A program made the translations under genes and the position numbers. 64,000 nucleotides of DNA from Hymenobacter siberiensis (GTDB taxonomy: Bacteria > Bacteroidota > Bacteroidia > Cytophagales > Hymenobacteraceae), in the NCBI RefSeq assembly GCF_018967865.2, contig NZ_JAHLZY020000001.1:434001-498000 (forward strand), given 5' to 3'. Below the pieces are notes generated by a model. That model searched no databases. It was not told the origin of the DNA and saw only the letters and a list, made by a program, of their open reading frames with translations. Within the stretch, counting starts at the first letter, position 1. Every line of letters begins with the position of its first letter. This document shows positions 50,397 through 59,095 of this stretch, piece by piece.

Positions 50397-51479
50397 ATGA
50401 ACCCAACCATGAAATCCGCCCTCTTCAATCGTCAGCCCGACGACAAGCCCTACCTCATTTCCGGCCCATGCTCGGCCGAAACCGAGGAGCAGGTGCTCGA
50501 AACCTGCCAGCGGCTGGCTGCTACCGGCAAGGTGCAGGCCCTGCGCGCCGGCATCTGGAAACCCCGCACCAAGCCCGGCGGCTTCGAGGGCGTGGGCACC
50601 AAGGGGCTGCCCTGGCTCAAGAAGGCCAGTGAGCTGACCGGCCTGCCCATTGCCGTGGAAGTGGCCACGGCCAAGCACGTAGAAGACTGCCTGGCCTTCG
50701 GCGTGGACATCCTATGGGTGGGCGCACGCACCACGGGCAACCCGTTTTCGGTGCAGGAAATTGCCAACGTGCTGCGCGGCGTGGACGTGCCGGTGCTGGT
50801 GAAAAACCCCATTCACCCCGAGTTGGAGCTGTGGGTGGGCGCCGTGGAGCGCCTGCAAAAGGCCGGCCTCACGCACGTCGGCCTCATTCACCGGGGTTTT
50901 TCGAGCTACGGCAACACCGACTTCCGCAACGCGCCGATGTGGCACCTGCCCATTGAGATGAAACGCCGGATGCCCGAAATGCCGCTGCTCTGCGACCCCA
51001 GCCACATCTGCGGCCGGCGCGATACGCTGGCGGCCGTGGCCCAGCAGGCCCTCAACCTGGGCTTCGATGGCAACATGATTGAAAGCCACATCGACCCCGA
51101 CAATGCCTGGAGCGATGCCAAGCAGCAAATCATTCCGGAAGTGCTGCGCGACCTGATTCAGAACCTGGTGTGGCGGCACGAAACCACCAACGCGCAGGAA
51201 TTCCTTTCGGCCCTCACCGGCCTGCGCGAACAAATCAATCAGCTCGATGCCGAGGTGATGCAGCTGTTGGGCCGCCGAATGGCCGTGGCCGAAAAAATTG
51301 GTCTGTACAAGAAGGAAAACGACATCACCATCCTCCAGACCAGCCGCTGGAACGAGGTGCTGGAACGCGCCCAGCGCCAGGGCGCATCAGTGGGCCTCAC
51401 CACTGATTTCGTGGAGCAGTACCTGGCCGCCGTGCACCTGGAATCCATCAGCCGCCAGAATAAGGTGATGGAAGGTTAG
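50397..51479 (+). CDS. Bifunctional DAHP synthase / chorismate mutase
   Basis: 360 aa. Residues about 15-265 are a class-Iβ 3-deoxy-7-phosphoheptulonate synthase (first shikimate step): ISGPCSAE, KPRTKPGG-type block WKPRTKPGGFEG, CDPSHICG. Residues about 270-360 are an AroQ chorismate mutase (LREQINQLDAEVMQLLGRRM...AEKIGLYKKEN, catalytic Arg and Lys). One protein thus controls entry and the prephenate step. A second ATG, at codon 4, is possible. Last gene of the operon. Confidence 0.94.
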   Translation: MNPTMKSALFNRQPDDKPYLISGPCSAETEEQVLETCQRLAATGKVQALRAGIWKPRTKPGGFEGVGTKGLPWLKKASELTGLPIAVEVATAKHVEDCLAFGVDILWVGARTTGNPFSVQEIANVLRGVDVPVLVKNPIHPELELWVGAVERLQKAGLTHVGLIHRGFSSYGNTDFRNAPMWHLPIEMKRRMPEMPLLCDPSHICGRRDTLAAVAQQALNLGFDGNMIESHIDPDNAWSDAKQQIIPEVLRDLIQNLVWRHETTNAQEFLSALTGLREQINQLDAEVMQLLGRRMAVAEKIGLYKKENDITILQTSRWNEVLERAQRQGASVGLTTDFVEQYLAAVHLESISRQNKVMEG

Positions 51480-51483
51480 GTAC

Positions 51484-51631
51484 CTGTCATTGCGAGCGGA
51501 ACGCAGTGAAGCGTGGCAATCCGTCCTGTGAACACCAGACGCTCTTTTACGCGACAAGCCCCGGCACTGCATCGTGTCGGGGCTTGTCGTTTAAAAAAGG
51601 ACAGATTGCGTCGCTGCGCATGCAATGACAG
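51484..51631. repeat. Nested palindromes after the aromatic operon, with terminator
   Basis: Outer arms CTGTCATTGCGAGCGGAACG (51484-) and its complement near 51601-51631 enclose the hairpin 51551-51590 (CGACAAGCCCCGGCAC...GTGTCGGGGCTTGTCG), which probably ends the operon transcript. Confidence 0.72.
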
Positions 51632-52945
51632 CGCTACTCCACCACCAGGCGGCGGGTGGCGGTAGCCTTGCCGGCCTGCACTTGCACGGCGTAGATGCCG
51701 GCGGGCAGGCCGCTCAAATCCAGTTCGTGGCGCAGGCCGGTGAGCGGCAGGGCCACGGTTTCGGTCCGCACGGTCCGGCCCAGGGCATCGCGCAGGGTGA
51801 GGGTGGCCGTGGCGGTGCCAGGTAGGGCGGGTAGTGTGAGGGTGGCGGCGGTGCGGGCCGGGTTGGGGGCCAGGGTAAAGGCCGGCCCGGCCAGTGCGGC
51901 TGGGATGGTAGTTGTGAGCACGGGCGCAGCGAAGGAGGCTAGAAAAGCTGCAAAGTTGCTGGACGGGTTGCTGACGACGCGGGGCGGGAAGCTGGACGTT
52001 CCGCTGTAGATACCTCCGCCCACGTAGACCGTGGTGCCGGTTAGGCTCAGTCCACCTATATAATCGTAGTTGGGGCCGCCCACGGCCTGCGCCCAGGCAA
52101 AGCGGCTGGTGGGGCCGGCATCGACGAGGGCCGCTACGAAGCCGTCGATGCTGCCGGCGCTGGCCAGTGGGGTGGTGCCCACGCTGGCGCTGCTGCCCTC
52201 GAAAGTGCCGGTGAGGTATAACCCTGCGCCCTGGATGGCCAAGGCGATAAGGTCGTCGTTGCCGGGACCGCCGGCCCGCTGTGCCCAGGCAAAGGAGGCG
52301 GCGCTGCCCGCGTCGGTGAGCTTGGTAACGAAGGCATCGGTGGAGGCGGGGCCACTGGCAGCGCCAGCATTGGCCAAACTGGTAGAACCGAAATTGGCAG
52401 TGGGGCTGCTAAAATTGCCGCCCACGTACACGGCATTGCCGGCTACGGCCACAGCTTTCACCTGTTCATTGTCGGCACCGCCCAAGCGATTTGCCCAGCC
52501 AAAGACTCCGTCGGTGCCGGTATCCACTATTTTGGTCACAAACCCGTCGGTATTGCCGGCGCTGATGAGCGGAGTGGTACCGAAAAAGGCAGGAGCTGCT
52601 GTGGTGCCCTCGAAAGTGCCCGTGAGGTAAAGCACGCTTCCCTCCACCACCAATGGGCCGGCTGTATCATACCCGGTTCCGCCCGCTCGTTTGGCCCAGG
52701 TAAAGCTGCTGGTAGAACCGGAATCCGTGATTTTGGTCACGAACAGGTCGAACGAGCCGGAGCTGGCGTTGATGAGTTGGAATGCGCCCACTGTAAAAGA
52801 GCGTGTGAAAAAGGAGCCGGCGAGGTACACGTTATTGCCGCTCACGGCCAGCCCGCCCCTACTAATTTCGGCACCGGCACCTAAGGTCTGTGCCCAAGCG
52901 GTGCTGAACGTAAGGCCGGCATCGGTGAACTTATACAGATGCCCT

Positions 52946-54145
52946 ACTCTACCCTACTATTTTTCAGGTACAAAAACGGGGCAGCCCGACCTTTGGGGTT
53001 CTGACACCACCAAAAACCCGTTCTGCCCCGTGAAGCAACACTTCGCCGCTAAAATTACGACGCTTTTGCAACAGGCCCCGTTTGTGGGCCACTTGTCCCG
53101 CCAAAAGTTTGTGGGCCAGTTTATTCTTGGCCTGATAAAGAGCCGCAACGTGCAATTCGGCGAGGTGGCCCAGCACCTCAATGACGCGGCCAAGCCCGCC
53201 TCGAACGAAACGCGCATTCAGGACTTTTTCCGCGAAGTAGACCTCAATTACGTACTGGTGGCCAAGCTTTTACTGAGTTTGTTGCCTGCGCAGGGCAAGC
53301 TGCGCTTATGCCTCGACCGCACGGAGTGGGACTTCGGCCAGTGCCAGGTGAACATCCTGCTCGTCACCGTCGGCACGGGCGAGGTCCACGTGCCGCTCTA
53401 CTGGCACCTACTCGACAACCGCAGCGGCAACTCCAACGCCGCCGACCGCATCGCCGTGCTCGAAAAATGCGTGGCCTTGCTGGGCAAAGACCGCATCGGC
53501 CTGGTCGTGGGCGACCGGGAATTTGTCGGCCATGCGTGGTTCAAGTGGCTCAAAGACAACGGGCTTAATTTTGTCATGCGCCTGCCCAAGCACCACTGCC
53601 TGACCCACGCCGACGGCCGGCGGCAGGCCGTGGCCGACCTGGGCCTGGTGCCGGGGCAGGTGCGCCGCTTCGCCCACGTGCAGGTCGACGGGGTTTGGGG
53701 GCAGGTCTGGGTCAAGGCCGTGGCGGCGGACGCGTTTGTCTTCCTGTTTGCCACGGCCGGCCTGAACCACCTCGCGCAACTCTATGCCAAGCGCTGGACG
53801 ATTGAGCAATGCTTTCAAAATCTGAAAGGGCGGGGCTTTAACCTGGAAGCCACCCACTTGCGCTGTTTCCAAAAGCTGCGCAAGCTCGTGGCCCTGGTCA
53901 GCCTGGCCTACGCGTTTTGTCTGGGCGTGGGCGCGGCCGCCCACGGCGGCCGCCAGCCCATTGCCCGCAAAAACCACGGCTACCGGGCCGCCAGCCTGAG
54001 CCGCCACGGCCTCAATCTGCTCCGCCAACTCGCCCGCCCGCTGACCCTGCCCGAGGACCCATTGGCCCGCTTGGTTGAAACGCTACTGAACTGGATTACG
54101 AGGCAAATTGCTAAAAATCAATTACTAAAAATAGTAGGGTAGAGT
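52946..54145 (+). mobile_element. IS4-family insertion sequence, 1200 bp
   Basis: Terminal inverted repeats ACTCTACCCTACTATTTTT (52946-52964) and its exact complement (54127-54145), 19 bp. Target duplication ACAGATGCCCT at 52935-52945 and 54146-54156, 11 bp, perfect. Element exactly 1200 bp with one intact transposase. The perfect ends, perfect duplication and perfect frame on joining point to a recent insertion. Confidence 0.95.
53030..54142 (+). CDS. IS4-family transposase
   Basis: 370 aa from a GTG at 53030 (VKQHFAAKITTLLQQ), the start that fits the family; an open frame reaches farther upstream but enters the host gene. DDE residues: D in CLDRTEWDFG, D in VVGDREFVG, E in the Y-(2)-R-(3)-E-(6)-K motif YAKRWTIEQCFQNLKG. 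Frame intact and ends just inside the right inverted repeat, so the element is probably active. Confidence 0.93.
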   Translation: MKQHFAAKITTLLQQAPFVGHLSRQKFVGQFILGLIKSRNVQFGEVAQHLNDAAKPASNETRIQDFFREVDLNYVLVAKLLLSLLPAQGKLRLCLDRTEWDFGQCQVNILLVTVGTGEVHVPLYWHLLDNRSGNSNAADRIAVLEKCVALLGKDRIGLVVGDREFVGHAWFKWLKDNGLNFVMRLPKHHCLTHADGRRQAVADLGLVPGQVRRFAHVQVDGVWGQVWVKAVAADAFVFLFATAGLNHLAQLYAKRWTIEQCFQNLKGRGFNLEATHLRCFQKLRKLVALVSLAYAFCLGVGAAAHGGRQPIARKNHGYRAASLSRHGLNLLRQLARPLTLPEDPLARLVETLLNWITRQIAKNQLLKIVG

Positions 54146-54614
54146 ACAGATGCCCTATACTGTTTCTTGTTCCCGCGGTACTCAGGTAGATGCTGCTGCC
54201 TTGTACGACCAGTGCCATCGGCAAGGAGCCAAGTGCATCATTAAGCTGGGCTGCCCACACAAACTGGCTGGTGACAGGGCTCCATTTGGCTATAAATACA
54301 TCGCGATAGATGATGAACGGGGTCGTGCTCAATGTTCTGGTCCCGAAGGTGACCGTGCCATAAAAGCTGCCGGTTACAAACACGTTGCCGCTGGCATCAG
54401 TCGCCGTTTGTTCTATGGTTGATTCTGCCGTGGTGGCTTGGCTAACGGTCATCGCCATCTGCCAGGCCGGCACCTGCGCCCGCGCCGCCGGCCCCGCCAG
54501 CCACAACAGTATCAAAAGCGCCGCCGGGAGCCCGCCGCGCAGCAAAGAGGAAAGGTGTTTCATGAAAAGGAATGGTGTGCCATTGGTAGAATGCCGGGGT
54601 AAATATAGCAGCAT

Positions 54615-54826
54615 AAAGAAGCCCCGATGCATGGGCGCCTTGTCCTTACCCAAAACTCAAACGCCCTTCCGGCCATGTGGCTAGAAGGGCGTTTTTGCGC
54701 GGTTGCCTAGTTGGTTTGCCGCTTTTCAAGCGGGGTCAGCCAGCAAAAAAGGTCCTCTGCGTTACCTCGGGGAAGTTAGAAAAAGATTTGGGTAAGGACA
54801 AGATGCATGGGCGCCGGGGCTTCTTT
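54615..54826. repeat. Inverted repeat with a 14-bp core in direct orientation
   Basis: Arms AAAGAAGCCCC (54615-54625) + TTGTCCTTACCCAAA (54640-54654) and their complements at 54816-54826 and 54787-54801 match perfectly. Between the two parts of each arm lies GATGCATGGGCGCC (54626-54639; 54802-54815), which is in the same, not inverted, orientation. A terminator-like hairpin (54659-54696) sits in the middle. Confidence 0.8.
54659..54696. terminator. Terminator hairpin inside the 54615-54826 repeat
   Basis: AAACGCCCTTC..GAAGGGCGTTTTT with five T on the plus strand and an A-run on the other side. Confidence 0.65.
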
Positions 54827-54848
54827 GCGAATGATAATCAGGCATCCC

Positions 54849-54986
54849 CGCTGGCGCGCGTCTGCGACGCGCTGCCCAGTGGTTCCGAGCCTGCGGCTCG
54901 GTTAAAGGTTACCTTCGGCAACGGCTTCAATGCCCGAGTCACAGACTCAAAGCCAGGCGGCAGCGCGTGGCAGACGTGCGCCAGCG
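54849..54986. repeat. GCGCGCGTCTGC-type inverted repeat
   Basis: CGCTGGCGCGCGTCTGCGAC (54850-) and GTGGCAGACGTGCGCCAGCG (-54986) pair over about 27 bp with three mismatches; between them are smaller hairpins (CCGAGCCTGCGGCTCGG; GGTTACCTTCGGCAAC). Ends 5 nt before the M13 peptidase stop. Confidence 0.72.
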
Positions 54987-54991
54987 GTTGA

Positions 54992-57085
54992 TTACCAAAT
55001 CACGGCGCGGTCGGCGGCGCTGCGGGTCATCTTGCTGCCTTCAGGGCAGCCAAAGGCCTGCTGAAACTGCGGCATATTCATCAGCGGGCCGATGGTGCGG
55101 TACTGGCCGGGCGAGTGCGGGTCGGTGGCAATTTGCTGGCGCAGGGCCTCGGGGCGAATATTCTGGCGGCGCAGCTGGGCCCAGCTCAGGAAGTAGCGCT
55201 GCTCGGGCGTGAAGCCGTCGTAGCTGGGGCGCGGGCCGCTGCCGTAGCGCTGCTGCAATTGCTTCTCCAGGGCCCCGTACACTACGGTGAGGCCGGCGAA
55301 ATCGGCCAGGTTTTCGCCCATCGTGAGCTGGCCGTTTACGTGCACCGAATCGAGGGGCGAGAAGGCGCTGTATTGCTTGCCCACAATGGCGGCGCGCTGC
55401 GTGAACTCGGCCGCGTCGGCCGGCGTCCACCAGTCGCGCAGGTTGCCTTCGGAGTCGTACTGCCGGCCCTGGTCGTCGAAGCCGTGGGTCATTTCGTGGC
55501 CCATCACCCCGCCAATGGCCCCGTAGTTGATTGCATCATCGGCCTTGGGGTCGAAGAACGGAGGCTGCAGGTAGCCGGCCGGAAACACGATTTCGTTCAT
55601 CGGCGGGTTGTAGTAGGCGTTGATGGTGGGCGGCGTCATGCCCCACTCGTTGCGGTCGATGGGCCCGCCAAACTTGGCCGCCTCGCGCCGGTTTTCCCAC
55701 CGCCGGGCCGCCAGCAGATTCGTCAGGTAGCTCTCGCGGGCAATGGGCAGGGCCGAATAGTCCTTCCACACATCGGGGTAGCCGATTTTTACCCGCAGCG
55801 CGTTCAGCTTTTTCAGGGCTTCGGCCTTGGTGGGCGCACTCATCCAGGTGTTGGTCTGGATGTGCTCGGCCATGCTGGCCTTGATGTTGGCCACCATTTC
55901 CAGCGCCTTGGCCTTGGCCTCGGGCGAGAAAGCCTGGTCCACGTACAGCTGCCCGAAGGCCTCGCCCAGGCTCTGGTCCGTGGCGGCCTGCATGCGTTTC
56001 CAGCGCGGGGCCTGCTGCTTGGCCCCGGTCAGGGCCTGGCTGTAGCGGAAGGCCGCCTCGGCATACGGCGTGGGCATTGCCGACGCCACCGAGCGCACCA
56101 GGTGCCAGCGCAGGTAGGTTTTGAGGTCGGGTAGCGTTTCGGTTTTCAGCACCGCGTTCACCTCATCGAAGAAAGCCGGCTGACCGATAATGATTTTCTG
56201 CGCCTTGCCCAGCTGCATGCCCGTCAGTAGGCTCTTGGGGTCGAGCACAGGGTAGCGCTGTTGGGCGGCGGCCACGGTCAGCTTGTTGTAGTTGGCCTGC
56301 GGGTCGCGCAGCTCCACGGGTGTGCGCGAGGCCTTGGCCAGGCGGGTTTCGATGCGCTCCACCGTGGCCGCGTCGCGCCGTGCCACGGCGGGGGCTGCGC
56401 CCAGCAGCTCAAATACCTGCGTCATGTAGGCGCGGTAGGCGGCTTTCACCTTCTCGGTGCGGGCATCGGTTTTGAAGTAGAAGTCGCGGTTGGGCAGCGT
56501 GAGGCCGCTCTGGTTCATCTGCACGGCATATTGCGTGGTTTTTTTCTCGTCCACGTCCACCCCGGCCCGGAAAAACGGACTGGCCCCCAGCTCCTGCAGG
56601 CGCACAATTTCGGCGCGCAGGCCGGTCGCGTTGCGCACGGCGGCCACGCGGTCCAGCTCCGGTTTCAGCGGCGCGAGGCCGGTCCGGTCGATGGCCACGG
56701 TGTCCATGGCGCTGGCGTAGAAGTCGCCCACTTTCTGGGCGTTGCTGCCCGGCGCGGCGTTGCGGTTGGCCGCCGCGTCCTCCAGAATCTTACGCAGCAA
56801 ATCCTGGGTGCGGTTGCCCAGCAGGTTGCGCGGCCCCCAGCTGCTGGCGTAGCTCGGAATAGGGTTGGCCCGCAGCCAGTTGCCGCCCGAAAACTGAAAG
56901 AAGTCCTCGCACGGATTCACCGAGCGGTCAATGTCGGCCATGTCGAGGCCCACGCCTTTGGGGGCTGGGGCGGCCGTCGCTACCGGCGCGGCAGCGGCCG
57001 TAGTCACGGCGGCGGGCTTGGTACTGGTGCAGCCTGCCAGGGCCAGCAGGGCCGCCGTTCCGGCCGAGAGGTATCGGTTGTTCAT
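54992..57085 (-). CDS. M13-family (neprilysin/PepO-like) metallopeptidase lipoprotein
   Basis: 697 aa. Lipoprotein signal with LALAGC near residue 18. N-terminal M13_N helical domain (DRSVNPCEDFFQFSGGNWL); the zinc motif is HEMTH at about residue 515 with the downstream GENLAD Glu, plus the substrate-binding NAYYNPPMNEIVFPAG. A periplasmic or surface oligopeptidase. The last residue W ends AVIW as usual for M13. The preceding gene is a M56/BlaI pair on the same strand but with its own terminator. Confidence 0.95.
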   Translation of the reverse strand: MNNRYLSAGTAALLALAGCTSTKPAAVTTAAAAPVATAAPAPKGVGLDMADIDRSVNPCEDFFQFSGGNWLRANPIPSYASSWGPRNLLGNRTQDLLRKILEDAAANRNAAPGSNAQKVGDFYASAMDTVAIDRTGLAPLKPELDRVAAVRNATGLRAEIVRLQELGASPFFRAGVDVDEKKTTQYAVQMNQSGLTLPNRDFYFKTDARTEKVKAAYRAYMTQVFELLGAAPAVARRDAATVERIETRLAKASRTPVELRDPQANYNKLTVAAAQQRYPVLDPKSLLTGMQLGKAQKIIIGQPAFFDEVNAVLKTETLPDLKTYLRWHLVRSVASAMPTPYAEAAFRYSQALTGAKQQAPRWKRMQAATDQSLGEAFGQLYVDQAFSPEAKAKALEMVANIKASMAEHIQTNTWMSAPTKAEALKKLNALRVKIGYPDVWKDYSALPIARESYLTNLLAARRWENRREAAKFGGPIDRNEWGMTPPTINAYYNPPMNEIVFPAGYLQPPFFDPKADDAINYGAIGGVMGHEMTHGFDDQGRQYDSEGNLRDWWTPADAAEFTQRAAIVGKQYSAFSPLDSVHVNGQLTMGENLADFAGLTVVYGALEKQLQQRYGSGPRPSYDGFTPEQRYFLSWAQLRRQNIRPEALRQQIATDPHSPGQYRTIGPLMNMPQFQQAFGCPEGSKMTRSAADRAVIW

Positions 57086-57160
57086 AAAAGCAAAGCGTTA
57101 CGTTACTGCAAAAGAGCAACAAAGAGCCCAAGTAACAGCGCTAGCTTCATTGGCAGACAT

Positions 57161-57193
57161 GAAAAAGCCGCTCCCAGTTGCGGAAGCGGCTCT
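57161..57193 (-). terminator. Terminator after the M56 peptidase gene
   Basis: Stem GCCGCT..CC / GG..AGCGGC followed by five T on the minus strand; 27 nt past the M56 stop. Confidence 0.75.
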
Positions 57194-57219
57194 TGCGGTC
57201 CGCGGTTTCTAACGGGCCA

Positions 57220-58578
57220 TTACGGCTTCACCGCGTTGCTTTTCTCATCAAAGTAGGCGTAGTGCGGCCGGGTGCCTTCGGCCAGCTGCACTTTGTAGCG
57301 CACTTCTCCCGTGTTGGGGTAGCTCAGCTTTGTAACGCCGATGATGCGCGAGTTGGGGTGGGTTTTGGTGATGTAAGCCAGGGCGGTTGGCGTGAGCACA
57401 TTCACCTCGGCCGGCGTTTCGGTGCCGGGCACCAGCGGCGCTACGTTGGCAATTTTGTCATCCAGCGCCCGCACCTCGGCCGCGTTTTCGTGGGCTTTCG
57501 TGACCACGATAACCACGCCGCCCGTCGCCGAGCCAAATACCTTACGGGCCGTTTCTTCCTTCAGCACGTTCATGAAAACAATGCTTTTGGAGTCAAGGGC
57601 ATCCACCGTGGCTTTGTCGCTCAGCTTGCCATCGAGGTAGTACACGGCCGGGCCGGGCACAACTGCTTGGGCGGCCGGCGCTGCCACGGCGGGCGACAGC
57701 GCCGCGCCCACACTCAGGGCCAGGCCCAAGGCCAGCGGTAGGGCCAGCAGGTAGCGCCCGGAGTGGGCCAATGCGGAGGAAGGGGAATTCATCATAAGTA
57801 CACGGTTTTTGAGGGTTGGAAATGTGAAAGAGGAAACGAGAGAAGGAGCCGCCGCTGCGTGGCTGAGGCGCAGCAGGCTGTATTGGTAAGCGCGGCGGTC
57901 AACTAGGCCGGTTTTGAGCACGGCCTCATCGGCCAGGTATTCGAGGTTGTCGAGCAGGGCGCGGCGCAGCAGCCACGCCGCCGGGTTGCACCAGGCCACT
58001 GCCAGGGCCAGCTGGGCCAGCAGCACGTCCAGGGTGTGCCACTGGCGTACGTGCACCTGCTCGTGGCGCAGCACGGCGGCCAACTCGGGGGCGGGGTGCA
58101 GCGCGGGGTTCAGGTAAATGGTTTGCCAGAAGGAAAACGGGCTGACGGCCTCGGCCAGCGCCCGCACCGGCAGGCCGTGGGCCACCACCGGCCGCGCCCG
58201 CGCTCGCAGCCGCCCCAGCGCCAGCAGCTGCCCCAGCAGCCGGGCCAGCAGCACGGCCACGCCCGCCGCGTACAAGGCCACTCCCACGGCGGCCCAATCT
58301 ACCGCTGGGGCCGCGGGCCCCGCCGGAGCGGCACCGGGGGCGGCCCCCGTAGTCCCCACCAACGCAAAGACTACGGTGGGAGTGGCCTCGGCCGGCAGCA
58401 GCGCCGGCAGGGGCAGGGCCGGGTACCCGGCCGCAAACAGCAGCGCAAACACCAGATAAGCCCGGTTCAGGGTGAAGAACGTGAGCCGCCGCAGCAGCCC
58501 GAAATAAGCCGCCGCAAACAGCAGTAGCGCCACGTTGGCCTTCAGCAGGTACAGCAGGATGGGCGTCCACATCGACAT
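57220..58578 (-). CDS. M56-family membrane metallopeptidase (BlaR1/MecR1-like)
   Basis: 452 aa. Several N-terminal membrane segments (first at residues 8-28) and the zinc motif HEQVH at about 150-154 followed by LADEAVL. After one more membrane segment (LLALPLALGLALSVGAAL) a periplasmic domain follows with VYYLDGKLSDKATVDAL, resembling the tail of TonB/plug-type M56 proteins in Bacteroidota. Such peptidases degrade or release a BlaI repressor upon a signal. Start ATG 58578 follows the blaI stop by 2 nt: translational coupling. Confidence 0.9.
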   Translation of the reverse strand: MSMWTPILLYLLKANVALLLFAAAYFGLLRRLTFFTLNRAYLVFALLFAAGYPALPLPALLPAEATPTVVFALVGTTGAAPGAAPAGPAAPAVDWAAVGVALYAAGVAVLLARLLGQLLALGRLRARARPVVAHGLPVRALAEAVSPFSFWQTIYLNPALHPAPELAAVLRHEQVHVRQWHTLDVLLAQLALAVAWCNPAAWLLRRALLDNLEYLADEAVLKTGLVDRRAYQYSLLRLSHAAAAPSLVSSFTFPTLKNRVLMMNSPSSALAHSGRYLLALPLALGLALSVGAALSPAVAAPAAQAVVPGPAVYYLDGKLSDKATVDALDSKSIVFMNVLKEETARKVFGSATGGVVIVVTKAHENAAEVRALDDKIANVAPLVPGTETPAEVNVLTPTALAYITKTHPNSRIIGVTKLSYPNTGEVRYKVQLAEGTRPHYAYFDEKSNAVKP

Positions 58579-58580
58579 GG

Positions 58581-58961
58581 CTAATCCTCCTTTTTGCTTT
58601 CGATGAGCCGGATAATCTCCTGCAAATCCTCGGTGCTCACCTTGTTTTCCTGCGCGAAAAACGACACCAGGTCCTTGTAGGAGTTCTGAAAATGCTGCTT
58701 TACGAGTGTACCCAGCGAGCGACGCTGGTAGTCGTCGGCCGTTATCAGGGGCACGAAGCGGTAGGAGTTGCCCAGCTTTTCGCTGCGCACGTAGCCCTTG
58801 CGCTCCAGGTTGCGCAGGGTGCTGGCCAGCGTGGTGTAGGGCGGGGGCGGCGCGGGCAGGCCGTCGAGCACGTCTTTAACAAAGCCGCCGGCGGGCAGCG
58901 GCCAGAGCACGCGCAGGGCGTCTTCTTCGGGTTGGGTGAGGCGTTCGAGGGACGTGGCCAT
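58581..58961 (-). CDS. BlaI/MecI-family repressor
   Basis: 126 aa from the ATG at 58961; an upstream in-frame ATG 9 nt earlier is not favoured. Winged-helix with LTQPEEDALRVLW, YTTLASTLRNLERKGYV (recognition helix) and a dimerisation helix VSTEDLQEIIRLIE. It likely represses its own operon through two dyads just upstream and is inactivated by the M56 protease. The target stress is not known. Confidence 0.9.
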   Translation of the reverse strand: MATSLERLTQPEEDALRVLWPLPAGGFVKDVLDGLPAPPPPYTTLASTLRNLERKGYVRSEKLGNSYRFVPLITADDYQRRSLGTLVKQHFQNSYKDLVSFFAQENKVSTEDLQEIIRLIESKKED

Positions 58962-58970
58962 TAGGAGCAA

Positions 58971-59004
58971 TACGATTATGTCGTAAATCTACGAAAGTTT
59001 CGTA
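58971..59004 (-). promoter_or_regulatory. BlaI operators and promoter
   Basis: Two dyads: TACGATTATGTCGTA (58971-58985) and TACGAAAGTTTCGTA (58990-59004), both with TACGA/TCGTA half-sites. A minus-strand TAGATTTA between them resembles the -7 element, so repressor binding would cover the promoter. Confidence 0.6.
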
Positions 59005-59047
59005 ATTATGAAACGACTGGTTCTGGAAAAAGATTTCCGGTAAAGCA

Positions 59048-59080
59048 AAAACCCCTTTTTCGAGCTGAAAAAGGGGTCTT
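59048..59080. terminator. Terminator upstream of blaI
   Basis: AACCCCTTTTT / AAAAAGGGGT with CGAGCTG loop. On the minus strand it ends the 59096 gene transcript. Confidence 0.7.
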
Positions 59081-59095
59081 GTAAGCTGAAAAAAA

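Larger units (their letters stand above)
51634..54563 (-). pseudogene. Type IX-secreted beta-propeller-like protein, split by an IS4 element
   Basis: From the ATG at 54563 a signal peptide (LPAALLILLWLAGPAARAQ) and repeats of the type WAxxxGGxxxD..., with strands such as DASGNVFVTGSF, run until the insertion at 54145. After the element (and one copy of the 11-bp target duplication) the same frame resumes exactly with KFTDAGLTFSTAWAQ and continues to 51634. Without the insert the gene would encode 572 aa. The C-terminus is a type IX sorting domain (TLTLRDALGRTVRTETV...). As it stands the N-terminal half ends in the IS and the C-terminal half lacks a signal: inactivated. Confidence 0.85.

Noticed and set aside
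52691..53029. Longer N-terminus of the IS4 transposase
   Set aside because: It runs out of the IS into the disrupted host gene; the GTG at 53030 lies inside the left inverted repeat boundary and gives a normal-length transposase.
55115..56134. 339-codon frame antisense to the M13 peptidase
   Set aside because: Shadow frame; HEMTH and the other M13 blocks are on the minus strand.
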